Shown in pieces: positions 16,670-25,666 of a DNA stretch of 64,000 nt; within the stretch, counting starts at the first letter, position 1, and each line of letters begins with the position of its first letter. Made by a program: the position numbers and the translations under genes. The DNA is taken from NCBI RefSeq assembly GCF_020733635.1, contig NZ_JAJFZL010000001.1:558001-622000 (forward strand). The letters run 5' to 3'. The notes beneath the pieces are model-generated. The model saw nothing but the letters and a program-made list of their open reading frames with translations, had not been told where the DNA came from and ran no database searches. The DNA is from Nocardia spumae (GTDB lineage: Bacteria; Actinomycetota; Actinomycetes; Mycobacteriales; Mycobacteriaceae).

Positions 16670-18061
16670 TCAGCCGGCGTTCGGCCGCGTCCGGACGGTG
16701 ATTCCCGAGCCGAGCCCGCCGCCGGAATTGGCGTCGATATCGGTGAGGATCTGCCGGATCGGGATGCCCAGCGTCGCGGTACCGCCGTAGGCCGCCAGAT
16801 CCATGTTCGCGGACCGGCAATCGGGTGCGTCGGCGGCGTTGGAACCGCTGGTGATACCCAGGGCGAGGGTGCCCGAGACGATGGCGCCGCCGCTGTCACC
16901 GCCGAGGGTGCAGGCCGAACTCGCGAAACCGCGGACCGTCTTGGATTCGCCCTCCGTGGTGAACAACTGTGTCTCGACCCGATCGGCGACCACGTAACCG
17001 CAGGTGAACGTCGAGGACTGGCCGGACTTGCAGATCGGAGCGCCGGTGATCGGCTCGGCGGTGCCGGTGACCGTCACGGTGGTGCCGTTGGCGCCGCGCA
17101 CCGACGGCTGGTCCATCCCCGCGCCCACGGCCTTGTCGTTGAGTTTGATCACCGAGTAGTCGAGTCCGGTATTGCCGCCCAGTTGCGCCTTGACGAAGGT
17201 GCCGAACTGCTGGCTGGCCTTCAGATTGCGCACATTGGGCAGATAGACACCGGCCGTGCCGTCGCCCTTGCCCAGGTTCGGATCGCAGTGTCCGGCACTG
17301 ATATTCAGCGCGTTCCCGGCGGCGTCGACGCTGTTGAATCCGAACGAGCACACATCCACCGACTTCAACGCGGAATCGTCGAGGGAGGTGGGAGCGCTGA
17401 TGTAGGTGTCACCCCCCATCGGGCGGTGTTCGACCGGACCGCCGCCGTCCGGCGACAGTACGACCTTGATGTTGGCGATCAGGGTCGGCAGGTTCAGCAG
17501 ATGTCCGGCGGGTGTGTTGGCCATGGTCAGTACGAGCTGGCTGTTCAGGAAATCGATGGCGACCGAGTTGATTCCGGACGACAGCTCGCGCGGCAGCCCG
17601 CCGACCCACTTGACCAGCTGATCGAGCGAGGTCTCCAGATTATCGGCCGAAATCGGCGCCAAGCGGGTCTGATAACCGGCGGAGTTGGCGATCCGGGCGG
17701 CGTCGAGTGAGGTGACCGCCATGATGGGCTTACCGTCGGCGCCCATCCAGGCACCGGCGAAGGCTTCGGGATGTTCGGAGCGGAATCCGTGGGCGTAGTC
17801 ACGCAATTGCTGTGCGCGGGCGGCGCGGTCCAGATATTCGGCGGGCGACATCTTCAGATCGCGGCCGATGGCCTGCACCAGTTCGGGCGGCAGCTGATCG
17901 GCGGGCAGCTGGGCCACGGCCGGATCCGCGAGGGCCGGCGAGGTGGCGATCCACGGGCCGAGAAGAAGGGCCGAAGCGAGGGCGGCAGCCGCTGCTTTCA
18001 CCGACGCGCGTGCCACCGAGGCGCGTCCGACCTTGGCGCGACGCGCCGCCAACTTGCGCAT
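16670..18061 (-). CDS. Secreted chymotrypsin-like serine protease (S1 family), tandem paralog
   Basis: A 463-residue exported protease, paralogous to the gene at 15198. The signal peptide (cleavage near ALA-DP around residue 46) is followed by a pro-region (LPADQLPPELVQAIGRDLKMSP, matched by NLPADLISAVQRDLKISP in the paralog) and the catalytic domain. Triad residues are His in NISAGHCD, Asp in TGLDYSVIKL and Ser in LGGDSGGAIV. GAAGGGA precedes ATG 18061 at good spacing. The paralogs differ most in the pro-region linker and in the loop before the serine, so their substrates may differ. Confidence 0.9.
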   Translation of the reverse strand: MRKLAARRAKVGRASVARASVKAAAAALASALLLGPWIATSPALADPAVAQLPADQLPPELVQAIGRDLKMSPAEYLDRAARAQQLRDYAHGFRSEHPEAFAGAWMGADGKPIMAVTSLDAARIANSAGYQTRLAPISADNLETSLDQLVKWVGGLPRELSSGINSVAIDFLNSQLVLTMANTPAGHLLNLPTLIANIKVVLSPDGGGPVEHRPMGGDTYISAPTSLDDSALKSVDVCSFGFNSVDAAGNALNISAGHCDPNLGKGDGTAGVYLPNVRNLKASQQFGTFVKAQLGGNTGLDYSVIKLNDKAVGAGMDQPSVRGANGTTVTVTGTAEPITGAPICKSGQSSTFTCGYVVADRVETQLFTTEGESKTVRGFASSACTLGGDSGGAIVSGTLALGITSGSNAADAPDCRSANMDLAAYGGTATLGIPIRQILTDIDANSGGGLGSGITVRTRPNAG

Positions 18062-18092
18062 GGAGTCCCTTCGTCAGGCACATTTCGTGCCG

Positions 18093-18123
18093 GCCACCCG
18101 TGGGCGGTAAACCATTGGGTGGC
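18093..18123. other. Imperfect inverted repeat upstream of the second protease gene
   Basis: GCCACCC-N17-GGGTGGC with inner TGG/CCA pairing lies between the start of the protease gene and the stop of the Hsp70-like gene. It could terminate the latter or act as an operator for the former. Confidence 0.35.
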
Positions 18124-18230
18124 AACAGCCCTCGACGATCAAGCAGACCGCTCCTCCGGCGGGTAGTACGCCTACGACCGGTCAGCGCATCACTTTAGGG
18201 CACAACGGCGTGAGTTTCGCTACGAAACCA

Positions 18231-19385
18231 TCAGGGAGTTGATTTCCACGGTTCCGGAACACCCGACGGCCACTCGAAGCCCGGTACCGAATCGAACGGG
18301 TCGGGGGTGGTCGTGGTGGTTCGCGGTCGGGTGGAGGGCCGCTGCCGGGTGGTGGATTCCGGTGTGGTGGTCGGAGTCCGGCCGACGGTGCTCGTCGGCG
18401 GGGGTGCCGGCGTGGTGGTGGTCGTCGGCGCCTCGGTGTATTCCGGCGCCGCCGGTTCCGGTGCGACCGCGGTGGCCGGCGGCGGGGGCGGGGGTGGCGC
18501 CTGGACGGTGGTGGTGATCGACGGGTGCGCCTCGGCCTCACCGGAGACCGAGGTGCCGGGCTGCTGTGACGCGGTGTCCCCGGGCAGCAGTACAGCGGCG
18601 GCGACCCCGCCGAGGGCCAGGCCCACCAGTGCGGCGGCCGCGGCGATCAGCAGCGGGGTGCGGCGATTCTTCTTCGGTTCGGCCGGTACCTCCGCCGGGG
18701 CCGCCTTGGTGGCCGCGACGGTCATCGGCTCCGGTACGGGTGTTTCCTGCGGCACCGGAATCGCCGCCGAATATGCCTGCGCGGTGGCGGCGGGCGCCGG
18801 TACCGCGGGCAGGACATCGGTGACCACCAGCGCGTTCTCGGCGCCGGCCGGATCGGGTGGGGTGGCGCCGGCCGGGGTCGACAGGACCGCGGCCAAGGCG
18901 GCGCGGGCGGCATCGCGGGCGTGGCCTCGGCCGTCCTCGGCCGCCGGCAGATCGCCCTCGCTTACCAGGACCACCGAGCGCAGGCCCAGGTAGTCCAGGG
19001 CCTCGCGCACACCGCGAATATGCTCGGGCGGCCAGTCGGCCGGGTGGGTCGCGTAGAACTCCGCCGGTCCGTTCAAATGATCGGCGGCCAGGTTGATCAG
19101 GCAGAAGATGGCGGTCGCGAGCAGATCCTCGGCACGGTAGGCCTCACCCGCGTCCACCGGGATACCGGCGGGATCGCCCACAGCGCGGACGAATCCGGTG
19201 ATCGAGTGGGAATGGCCCGGGGGCGCCTCACCACCGAGCGCGGTATCCCCGTCGTCGGACATGTGCAGAACCGACTCGCGGGTGATGTACAGGGGTTCGG
19301 GTGTGTCATCGGATTCGCCACCACTGGCGACTATCGCCGCGATGCACTCGTCCTCGGCGATCCGCAGGCCCACCCCTGTGGCCAT
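18231..19385 (-). CDS. Truncated Hsp70-like lobe fused to a membrane segment and Pro/Thr-rich tail
   Basis: A 384-residue protein, last gene of the hsp70-like/iniR operon. Residues 1-150 align by eye with the first lobe of the Hsp70-like protein at 21934: GIPVDAGEAYRAEDLLATAI against ILLPDGSSVAAADLVADTI, and ADWPPEHIRGVREALDYLGL against AWWSAHTVEAQRQALARAG. The second actin-fold lobe with its nucleotide motifs is absent. A linker, a single membrane helix (244-267) and a Thr/Pro-rich extracytoplasmic tail follow. ATG 19385 has GAGG 8 nt upstream. It probably cannot bind ATP; a scaffold or sensor role is inference. Confidence 0.75.
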   Translation of the reverse strand: MATGVGLRIAEDECIAAIVASGGESDDTPEPLYITRESVLHMSDDGDTALGGEAPPGHSHSITGFVRAVGDPAGIPVDAGEAYRAEDLLATAIFCLINLAADHLNGPAEFYATHPADWPPEHIRGVREALDYLGLRSVVLVSEGDLPAAEDGRGHARDAARAALAAVLSTPAGATPPDPAGAENALVVTDVLPAVPAPAATAQAYSAAIPVPQETPVPEPMTVAATKAAPAEVPAEPKKNRRTPLLIAAAAALVGLALGGVAAAVLLPGDTASQQPGTSVSGEAEAHPSITTTVQAPPPPPPPATAVAPEPAAPEYTEAPTTTTTPAPPPTSTVGRTPTTTPESTTRQRPSTRPRTTTTTPDPFDSVPGFEWPSGVPEPWKSTP

Positions 19386-19421
19386 CGTCAATACCTCGCT
19401 TCGGTGTCTCGAGCGCGGGAA

Positions 19422-21920
19422 TCACACGGCAGGCGAACCGTGCCCCATTGCGCGAAGCATCGACAATAGCTCCGACCGGGATCCGGCCCCGATCCGACGC
19501 CGGATCCGCGCGACATGATGCTCCACCGTCTTCGCCGAGATGTACAGCCGAGCGCCGATCTCACGGTAGGTAAGGCCCAGCAGGACCAGCTCGGCGACCT
19601 CGCGTTCGCGGTCGCTGAGTACGGACACGGCCGAATCGGCGGGAGCCCCGTCGGGTGCGAGCGCCCGATCGGGCACCGCGGACGGCCGGGCGTCGGCGCG
19701 GACTGTGCGAGCGAGCTTCAGCAGTGCGGTGGCCGTCGCGGGATCCCGGGAACTCAGGGCCGCCTCGCTGGCCAGCCGGGCGGCATCCCAGACCATCCCG
19801 ATCGCCGCCAGCCGCCGCACCGCCGCGGTCACCCGATCCTCGGCGACCTCGCCGCGCAGGACCAGCACCCAGGTGCGTCCGGCGTCGGCCAGGATCGCGG
19901 CGTGTGGATCACCCTCCTGCGCAGCGGATTTCAACCGGCGCGCCGGCGGTATCAGTTCGTCGGGGCGCTCGTGCGCGATGGCCGCCTGCAGTTCGTACCA
20001 GTGGAAGACGTTCGCCCAGGCCGGCGGATTACCGCAGCGGTGCAACACCTCTCGTGCCGCCTCCACCAGCCGGTTCATCCGCTCCTGATCGCCGAGCCGG
20101 ATACCGGCCAGCCAGAGTTCCCCGATCGGCAACAGTGCGGGCAGATCGACATCGACCTCGTCGCAGGTCGGCAGGGCCGCTTCCCAGGCCCGCTGCAGGA
20201 CGCCCGGATCACCGGCGCGGCGGGCGAGACCCACCCGGACACCATGTGCGAGCAGACGATCGCGCGGTGGCAGCGTCTCGGGTGCCAGGCCGACCAGGGT
20301 CTCGGCGGCGAGCTGTTCGTCACCGCCGAGCATCGCCGTCCACGCCGTCAGGACCCGGACCGGTGGATCGGCGGGATGCGCGTCACGCAGCGCGTCGGCG
20401 GCGCGGCGCGGCTCGCCCATGCTCAGGCAGAGCAGGGTCGCGGCCGTCACCGGTGGGCACGGCAGCATCCGGTCCGCGATCGTCTCGGTGCGGGCGAGCT
20501 GGATGAGGGCGGCCGCGGCAGCGGTTGCCGCACCGCGGGATCGTCCGGTGACCGTCTGTGCCAGTGCGGTGGTGAAGCGGTCGGCACGGGTATTGGTCTC
20601 GGTCGGGGGCCGCTGTGCCGCCGCGCCCGAGGCCGCGATCGCCTCGTCGGCCGCGCCACGCAAGTAGAACACCGCCGCGGCATCGCTGCGATCCGCGTCG
20701 GAGCGGGTCGCGGCGAGCCAGGAGTACAGGTGCGCCGCGCGATCGACCAGTCCGCGCCGGGCCTGGATGTTCGCGCAGATCCGCACGGCGGCCGACAGTT
20801 GCGCATCGGTGGTGTCGTCGGCGTCCAGGACCGGCTCGGCCAAGCGCAGGGCCCCCTCGTCGTCACCGGCACGCACCGCCGCGGTCGCGCGCGGGATCGC
20901 GATCGCCTGGGCGGGATAGCCTCCCGCGACCGCCGCGGTGTAGTAGCGGCTCGCCTCGTCGCCGGCGTTCTCGGCCGCGGCACGCAGGAATTCGGCGAGT
21001 CGGTCATCGCGCACACCGGATTCGGCGAGCAACAGCGCGGTGTGGTCGCGCAGCAGGCCGGACTCCAGCCGGGCGGCGAGCAGACGTCGCTGGATCGACA
21101 CGAAGCGCCGCTCGCCGACCAGGGTGCGCAGCGGTTCGATGGCCGGCGCCAGCAGCAGGTCGGCATCGGTGATCAGGGCGCCGGCACGGGCCCGGTCGAC
21201 GAATCCGATCGCGACGTCCTCGTCGATGGCGAGCACGTCGGCCAGTTCGCCGGGATCCAGACCGGCGCCGGTGGTGGCGACGGCGAGAACCTCCAGTAGC
21301 CGAGGTTCGGTGTCGTCGAGAAGAGTGCGCGCCCAGGCGGTTACCGCCTCCTCGACCGCCTCGATACCGCCGTCCATCCGGGCGGCGCAGGCAGCGGTGA
21401 GCGCCGCGGTCACGCCGCCCGGAATGCCGCCGGTGAGCCGGTGGACGTGTTCGACGACCGGACGCGGCACCGTCATTCCCAATTCCCGTGCGAACGGGCC
21501 GATATCGGAGAAGCTCAGCGGGCGGAGCTCGAGAATCCGGCCGCGCCGCGACACCGCATCGGACAGGGCGCGCAGCGCGGTGTCGTGCGGCTGCGGCCGG
21601 GTGGCGATGATCAGGGTGCGGGAATCCGATTCCACCGCGGCCAACAGTTTGTCCATCTGGAACTGGTCCAGGGTGTGGGCATCGTCGACGATGACCGCGG
21701 AGTTGGCGTCCGCGGGTGTCGTCGCGCTCGCGTCGTCGCGGCAGCCGATACCCCGGCGGCGCAATCGATTCCGGATGGCGGCGAGCAACTCCGACTTCCC
21801 GGTACCGCAGCGGCCCCGGATCAGATAGACGAGCGGATCCGGAGACTCCGAATCCAGCTCACGAAGAATGTCGCGGGCGCCGGGCAGGGCGCCGAGTGCG
21901 AGCGTCACGGTACCGGCCAC
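19422..21920 (-). CDS. iniR: IniR-type STAND ATPase transcriptional regulator with LuxR helix-turn-helix
   Basis: An 832-residue regulator. A P-loop (GRCGTGKS, 36-43) and Walker B (AVIVDDAHTLDQ) form the N-terminal NTPase. A long helical TPR-like middle region leads to a C-terminal LuxR helix-turn-helix (LSDREREVAELVLLGLTYREIGARL). Its place beside iniBAC and its architecture match mycobacterial IniR (Rv0339c), reported to activate iniBAC under cell-wall stress in response to trehalose. GTG 21920 is preceded by GAGGAAACGAGG. It starts 13 bp after the stop of the Hsp70-like gene and is followed after 36 bp by the truncated Hsp70-like gene, so the three form an operon. Confidence 0.88.
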   Translation of the reverse strand: MAGTVTLALGALPGARDILRELDSESPDPLVYLIRGRCGTGKSELLAAIRNRLRRRGIGCRDDASATTPADANSAVIVDDAHTLDQFQMDKLLAAVESDSRTLIIATRPQPHDTALRALSDAVSRRGRILELRPLSFSDIGPFARELGMTVPRPVVEHVHRLTGGIPGGVTAALTAACAARMDGGIEAVEEAVTAWARTLLDDTEPRLLEVLAVATTGAGLDPGELADVLAIDEDVAIGFVDRARAGALITDADLLLAPAIEPLRTLVGERRFVSIQRRLLAARLESGLLRDHTALLLAESGVRDDRLAEFLRAAAENAGDEASRYYTAAVAGGYPAQAIAIPRATAAVRAGDDEGALRLAEPVLDADDTTDAQLSAAVRICANIQARRGLVDRAAHLYSWLAATRSDADRSDAAAVFYLRGAADEAIAASGAAAQRPPTETNTRADRFTTALAQTVTGRSRGAATAAAAALIQLARTETIADRMLPCPPVTAATLLCLSMGEPRRAADALRDAHPADPPVRVLTAWTAMLGGDEQLAAETLVGLAPETLPPRDRLLAHGVRVGLARRAGDPGVLQRAWEAALPTCDEVDVDLPALLPIGELWLAGIRLGDQERMNRLVEAAREVLHRCGNPPAWANVFHWYELQAAIAHERPDELIPPARRLKSAAQEGDPHAAILADAGRTWVLVLRGEVAEDRVTAAVRRLAAIGMVWDAARLASEAALSSRDPATATALLKLARTVRADARPSAVPDRALAPDGAPADSAVSVLSDREREVAELVLLGLTYREIGARLYISAKTVEHHVARIRRRIGAGSRSELLSMLRAMGHGSPAV

Positions 21921-21933
21921 GGTCCTCGTTTCC

Positions 21934-23682
21934 TCAGTTGTCCTGGTGTGGGAGCACTTTGCCCGGCACCTGCAACACGGTGCCGACGGTGTTGCCGACC
22001 TGGTCCAACCCGTTGTTCAGGGTGTTGCCCAGCGAACTGCCGGGCGCACTCGGTTGCGAGGGCTGGGAGGGCGCCGACGGCGCCGACGGCACCGATGGCG
22101 GTTGTGCGGCCGTCTGCGGGGGCGACTGCGGTGACGGCGAGTTCGGTGCGGGTGCGTTGGGAGCGGGTGCGTTCTGCGCCGGCACGTCCGCCGCGGGGGC
22201 GGGCGCCGCCGCGTTCGGCGCCGCCACGGTGCCCGGGCCATCGGCCGCCGGGGTGTTCACCGTCGCCGCGTTGGGCGCGGCGGCACCTGGGACGGAGGGG
22301 TTCCGGCCGGACGAATCGACCTGCGGCGCACCGGATTTCGCATCCTGCACGGGAACGACCCCCGCAACGGCCGAGTGTGCGGAGGCGGTCGTGGGCGCCA
22401 CCGAGGTGGCCGCCGCGGGCGCGGGTGTCGACGAGGGGCCACTCGCGGTGCCCAAGGCCAGGGTCCCGGTCGCGAGCGCACCCACCGCGATCGCGGCTCC
22501 GGCGAGGAAGGTGGCTCGCCGCCACCGGCCGGAACCGCCCGGGGCGGCGGTATCGGCAGGCGGCGGTTCGATCGTGGTCCGGGCGTCGATCGGGGCCGGC
22601 GCCGTCGTCTGGACCTCATCCGAAACGATCTGCGGGATGGCGCTTTCCGAGACCGCCAGCGCCTGTGTCGCCGGGGTGGCGGCTTCGGTTTCGGACCACA
22701 GATCCGCGGCGAGCAGCGCGGCGCCGCGCGCGCTGATCGATCCGGGATCGTCGATCGGGGCCAGGGGAACGGCGAATGCGCCGGAGACCACCTCGGTCAG
22801 CAGGCCGATCGAGGCGCCACCGCCGGTGAGCAGGATTCGCCCGACCTCGTCGATGCCGATACCCGCCCGCCGTACCGCCTCGTGCACGAGCGCCATCGAT
22901 TCGGTCAGCGGGGCGCGGAGCAGGTCCTCCCACTCGTCGCGGACCAGCCGGACGTCACGGGCGGTGCCGGCCAGCCGCACCGGGACGGTCGTCGCGGTAT
23001 TGGCGGAAAGGTGGTGTTTGGCGGCGGCGCAACGGTTTCTGAGGACCGCCAATTCTTGTTCGACAACCGGGTCGAAGGGGTCGAAATCCCTTTCTCCCAA
23101 CGCGTTTGCCAGCACGTAGCGCATGGTCAGGAGATCGAATTCCGCGCCGGAGATGCCGGTCGCGCGAACAGGCTCGCCGAGTAGGCCCGAGTGTGGGCCC
23201 GAACCCACCACCGACACCGTCGTGCCGGTCGCGCCGAGATCGTAGACGACCACCGGGGTCTCGGGCGGGAGTGCGGTCCGGGCTTCGGCCCGGCGCAGTG
23301 CGGCGAGAGGTTCCGGGACCAGTACCACCGCATCGGATCCGGCCCGCGCGAGTGCCTGCCGTTGGGCCTCGACGGTGTGCGCCGACCACCACGCGGGCAC
23401 GGTGGCGACCGCGGACACCGGATCGAAATCGGCCACGACCTGGCTGATCGTGTCCGCCACGAGATCGGCGGCGGCAACCGAGGAACCGTCGGGCAGCAGG
23501 ATGTCGACCGGATCGCCCACGCGGGACAACACATTCTCCGACAATTCCGGCATCGATCCGGCGCGATGCCGGCGAATGTGAACAGAGATATTTTCCGGGT
23601 CGGCGCTCGCGGTCGCGGAGCCGGTCGCGGCCACTGTGCGCGACGACCCGACCGTGATGCCGAGCGTCAGGCCCTGAGTCAT
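21934..23682 (-). CDS. Hsp70-like protein with C-terminal membrane anchor and Pro/Ala-rich tail
   Basis: A 582-residue protein, first gene of the iniR operon. Residues 1-330 form an Hsp70/actin-like fold. Phosphate-1 is degenerate (LGITVGSSRT instead of GIDLGTT), phosphate-2 is YDLGATGTT at 147-155, and the adenosine motif LLTGGGAS lies at 284-291. No peptide-binding domain follows. Instead there is a linker, one membrane helix (390-412) and a ~170-residue Pro/Ala-rich tail ending in an amphipathic segment. ATG 23682 has AGGGG upstream. It faces iniB across 252 bp. Its operon with iniR suggests a part in sensing or relaying envelope stress; that is inference. Confidence 0.8.
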   Translation of the reverse strand: MTQGLTLGITVGSSRTVAATGSATASADPENISVHIRRHRAGSMPELSENVLSRVGDPVDILLPDGSSVAAADLVADTISQVVADFDPVSAVATVPAWWSAHTVEAQRQALARAGSDAVVLVPEPLAALRRAEARTALPPETPVVVYDLGATGTTVSVVGSGPHSGLLGEPVRATGISGAEFDLLTMRYVLANALGERDFDPFDPVVEQELAVLRNRCAAAKHHLSANTATTVPVRLAGTARDVRLVRDEWEDLLRAPLTESMALVHEAVRRAGIGIDEVGRILLTGGGASIGLLTEVVSGAFAVPLAPIDDPGSISARGAALLAADLWSETEAATPATQALAVSESAIPQIVSDEVQTTAPAPIDARTTIEPPPADTAAPGGSGRWRRATFLAGAAIAVGALATGTLALGTASGPSSTPAPAAATSVAPTTASAHSAVAGVVPVQDAKSGAPQVDSSGRNPSVPGAAAPNAATVNTPAADGPGTVAAPNAAAPAPAADVPAQNAPAPNAPAPNSPSPQSPPQTAAQPPSVPSAPSAPSQPSQPSAPGSSLGNTLNNGLDQVGNTVGTVLQVPGKVLPHQDN

Positions 23683-23782
23683 TCGGGAACCCCTGTCGTT
23701 GAAATTCGCGGTCGTCACGACCTAACACCGGTGTCGGTTGCCGGAGTGCGGGCGTTACCGCCGATCCGCGAGGTTCAGGGAA

Positions 23783-23814
23783 ATTCCCCTAATGTCGCGG
23801 ATTCCCCTATCGCG
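23783..23814. promoter_or_regulatory. Direct repeat in the iniR-operon/iniB divergent promoter
   Basis: Two adjacent copies of an ATTCCCCTA...CGCG element (23783-23800 and 23801-23814) differ by a 4-nt insertion. Tandem direct repeats between divergent promoters are candidate activator boxes, here for IniR. Confidence 0.45.
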
Positions 23815-23845
23815 CCCATTGTGGAAATTGAGGGATTCACCCCGA

Positions 23846-23876
23846 TTCACGTAACGCCGGGCGTTCTTAGCGTGAA
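23846..23876. promoter_or_regulatory. Inverted repeat upstream of iniB
   Basis: TTCACG/CGTGAA arms enclose AACGCC/GGCGTT arms; the two halves differ by a 4-nt asymmetry. It lies 59-89 bp before the iniB start, where a promoter operator would be expected. Confidence 0.4.
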
Positions 23877-23934
23877 AGGCAATTCGACTGCTGCGGATCG
23901 CCCGATGGTCCGCCGATCCAGGAGACGATCTGCG

Positions 23935-25638
23935 ATGACCCCCAACGCCATTCTCGAATTCATCCTCACGTTGCTCCGCGACCACGAGGCCGCGGTCGGC
24001 TACTGCGCGAATCCATCCGAATCGCTGTGCGCGGCCGGACTGGAGGCCGTGACGCCGGAGGACATCGCCGCCGTCGCGCCGATGGTCGCCGAATCCGCCC
24101 TGGTCACGGGCGGCTCGCAGCTGGCGGCCATCGTGGCGGCGGGCGGTGGTGCGGGCGTCGCGGCCGGCGCCGGCGGTACCGCGGCCGCGACCACCGAGGC
24201 CAATCTGGGCGCGGGTGCCGCGCTCGGTGGTGAGACCGGCATCGAAGCCGGGACCGGACTGGGCATCGGGCTCGGGGCGGGCGGCGGCCTGGGGGCGGAT
24301 CTAGGCGCGGGCCTGGCCACCGGACTCGGTGCCGCGGCGTCGGTCGGTGCCGGGCTCGAAGCCGGTCTCACCGCGGGGCTCGGAGCGCTGACCGGAGTCG
24401 CGGTCGGCCTGGGCACCGCGGTGTCCGGGTCCGGGCAGGTCGGAATAGACCTCGGTCTCTCGGCCGGAGCGACCGGCGTCGCCGATGCCGTCACCCAAGC
24501 GGGTGCGAACCTGTCCGCCGAGCTCAGCGCCGGTATCCAGTCCGGAATCGACGTTGCCGCGGATACCGGCGCCGGCCTCGGCGCGCAGCTGGGTGGCGCG
24601 CTCAGCGGTGCCGCACAGGCGGGCGCCGGGCTGGGCGCGCAGGTGGGCAGCGCCTTCGAAGGCGCGGCCCAGGCCGGTGCGGGTCTCGGTGCCGCACTCG
24701 GCGGTGCGGCCGGTGCGGGGATCGGTGGCGCGCTCGGCGCCGGAACCGGGCTGGGCGCGGGACTCGAGACGAGTCTGTCCGGAGCCGCCGTTGCCGCGGC
24801 CGGTGCGGGACTGGGCGGCGTGCTGAACGGCGCCACGCAGGTCGGCGATCTCGGCGCTGCTCTCGGCGGCGCCGCACAGGCCGGCACGGATGTGGGCGCC
24901 GTGCTGGACGGTGCCGCGAATGCCGGGCTGGGTGCGGCGGCGACCGGTTCCACCGGGCTCGAGACCGGCCTGACCAGCGGGGTGCAGGGCGGGATCGACG
25001 GCGGTTCGCAGATCGGTTCCGCCCTGTCCGGTGCGCTGTCCGGTGGTACGGCGGCGGGCGCGCACACCGCCGGTGATCTCTCCACATCGCTGTCGGGCAC
25101 TGCCGCATCGGGTCTGCATTCGGCCGGTGACCTGTCGAGTTCGCTGTCCGGCTCGGCCGATTCGGCTCTGCACACCGGTGCCGACGCATCGACCGCGTTG
25201 TCGGGGTTCGGCGGTGGACTGTCGACGAACCTGTCCGGCTCGGCCGATTCCGGGCTGCATGCCGGAACCGATACCTCGTCGGCGCTGTCGAGTGCGGCCG
25301 GGGCCGGGCTGCACTCGGTCGGCGATGCCGCGTCGTCCGCCGCGAGCTCGGCGAGCGGCGATCTGGGATCGACGGCCGCGAGCACCGCGCACGCCGGGCC
25401 GGGCGGCGATTCCGCACTGGGCGGCTCAGCCGGGACCTGGTCGGGCGTGGACGTCTCCCATGCCTTCGGATCCGGTATCGACAGCACGCTGTCGGGAAGT
25501 GCCCACAGCTCGCTCGGTGGCGGCATCGACACTGCGGGGCACGCGGATTCGGGCCTGTTCGGCGATACCTCCGGTCATGCGTCGACGGTCACCGATACCC
25601 ATGCCGCCGGTGACATCACCGGCGGATTCCTGCACTGA
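23935..25638 (+). CDS. iniB: IniB-like Gly/Ala-rich protein
   Basis: A 567-residue protein. The conserved IniB-type N-terminal domain spans about residues 1-55 (ILEFILTLLRDHEAAVGYCANP, then AVTPEDIAAVAPMVAE). The remainder is low-complexity: first Gly/Ala/Leu repeats (GAGLGAQLGGALSGAAQ), then Ser/His/Gly repeats (SGLHSAGDLSSSLSG units). There is no signal peptide. In mycobacteria iniB heads the isoniazid-inducible iniBAC operon. GGAG lies ~10 nt before ATG 23935. iniA follows after 28 bp. The repeat body probably varies in length between strains. Confidence 0.85.
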   Translation: MTPNAILEFILTLLRDHEAAVGYCANPSESLCAAGLEAVTPEDIAAVAPMVAESALVTGGSQLAAIVAAGGGAGVAAGAGGTAAATTEANLGAGAALGGETGIEAGTGLGIGLGAGGGLGADLGAGLATGLGAAASVGAGLEAGLTAGLGALTGVAVGLGTAVSGSGQVGIDLGLSAGATGVADAVTQAGANLSAELSAGIQSGIDVAADTGAGLGAQLGGALSGAAQAGAGLGAQVGSAFEGAAQAGAGLGAALGGAAGAGIGGALGAGTGLGAGLETSLSGAAVAAAGAGLGGVLNGATQVGDLGAALGGAAQAGTDVGAVLDGAANAGLGAAATGSTGLETGLTSGVQGGIDGGSQIGSALSGALSGGTAAGAHTAGDLSTSLSGTAASGLHSAGDLSSSLSGSADSALHTGADASTALSGFGGGLSTNLSGSADSGLHAGTDTSSALSSAAGAGLHSVGDAASSAASSASGDLGSTAASTAHAGPGGDSALGGSAGTWSGVDVSHAFGSGIDSTLSGSAHSSLGGGIDTAGHADSGLFGDTSGHASTVTDTHAAGDITGGFLH

Positions 25639-25666
25639 TCACCGTGCGGACGACGAAAGGGATCGG

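Noticed and set aside
23191..23934. Upstream extension of the iniB frame to 23191
   Set aside because: It would overlap the Hsp70-like gene and the shared promoter; ATG 23935 has a ribosome-binding site and starts the conserved IniB domain.
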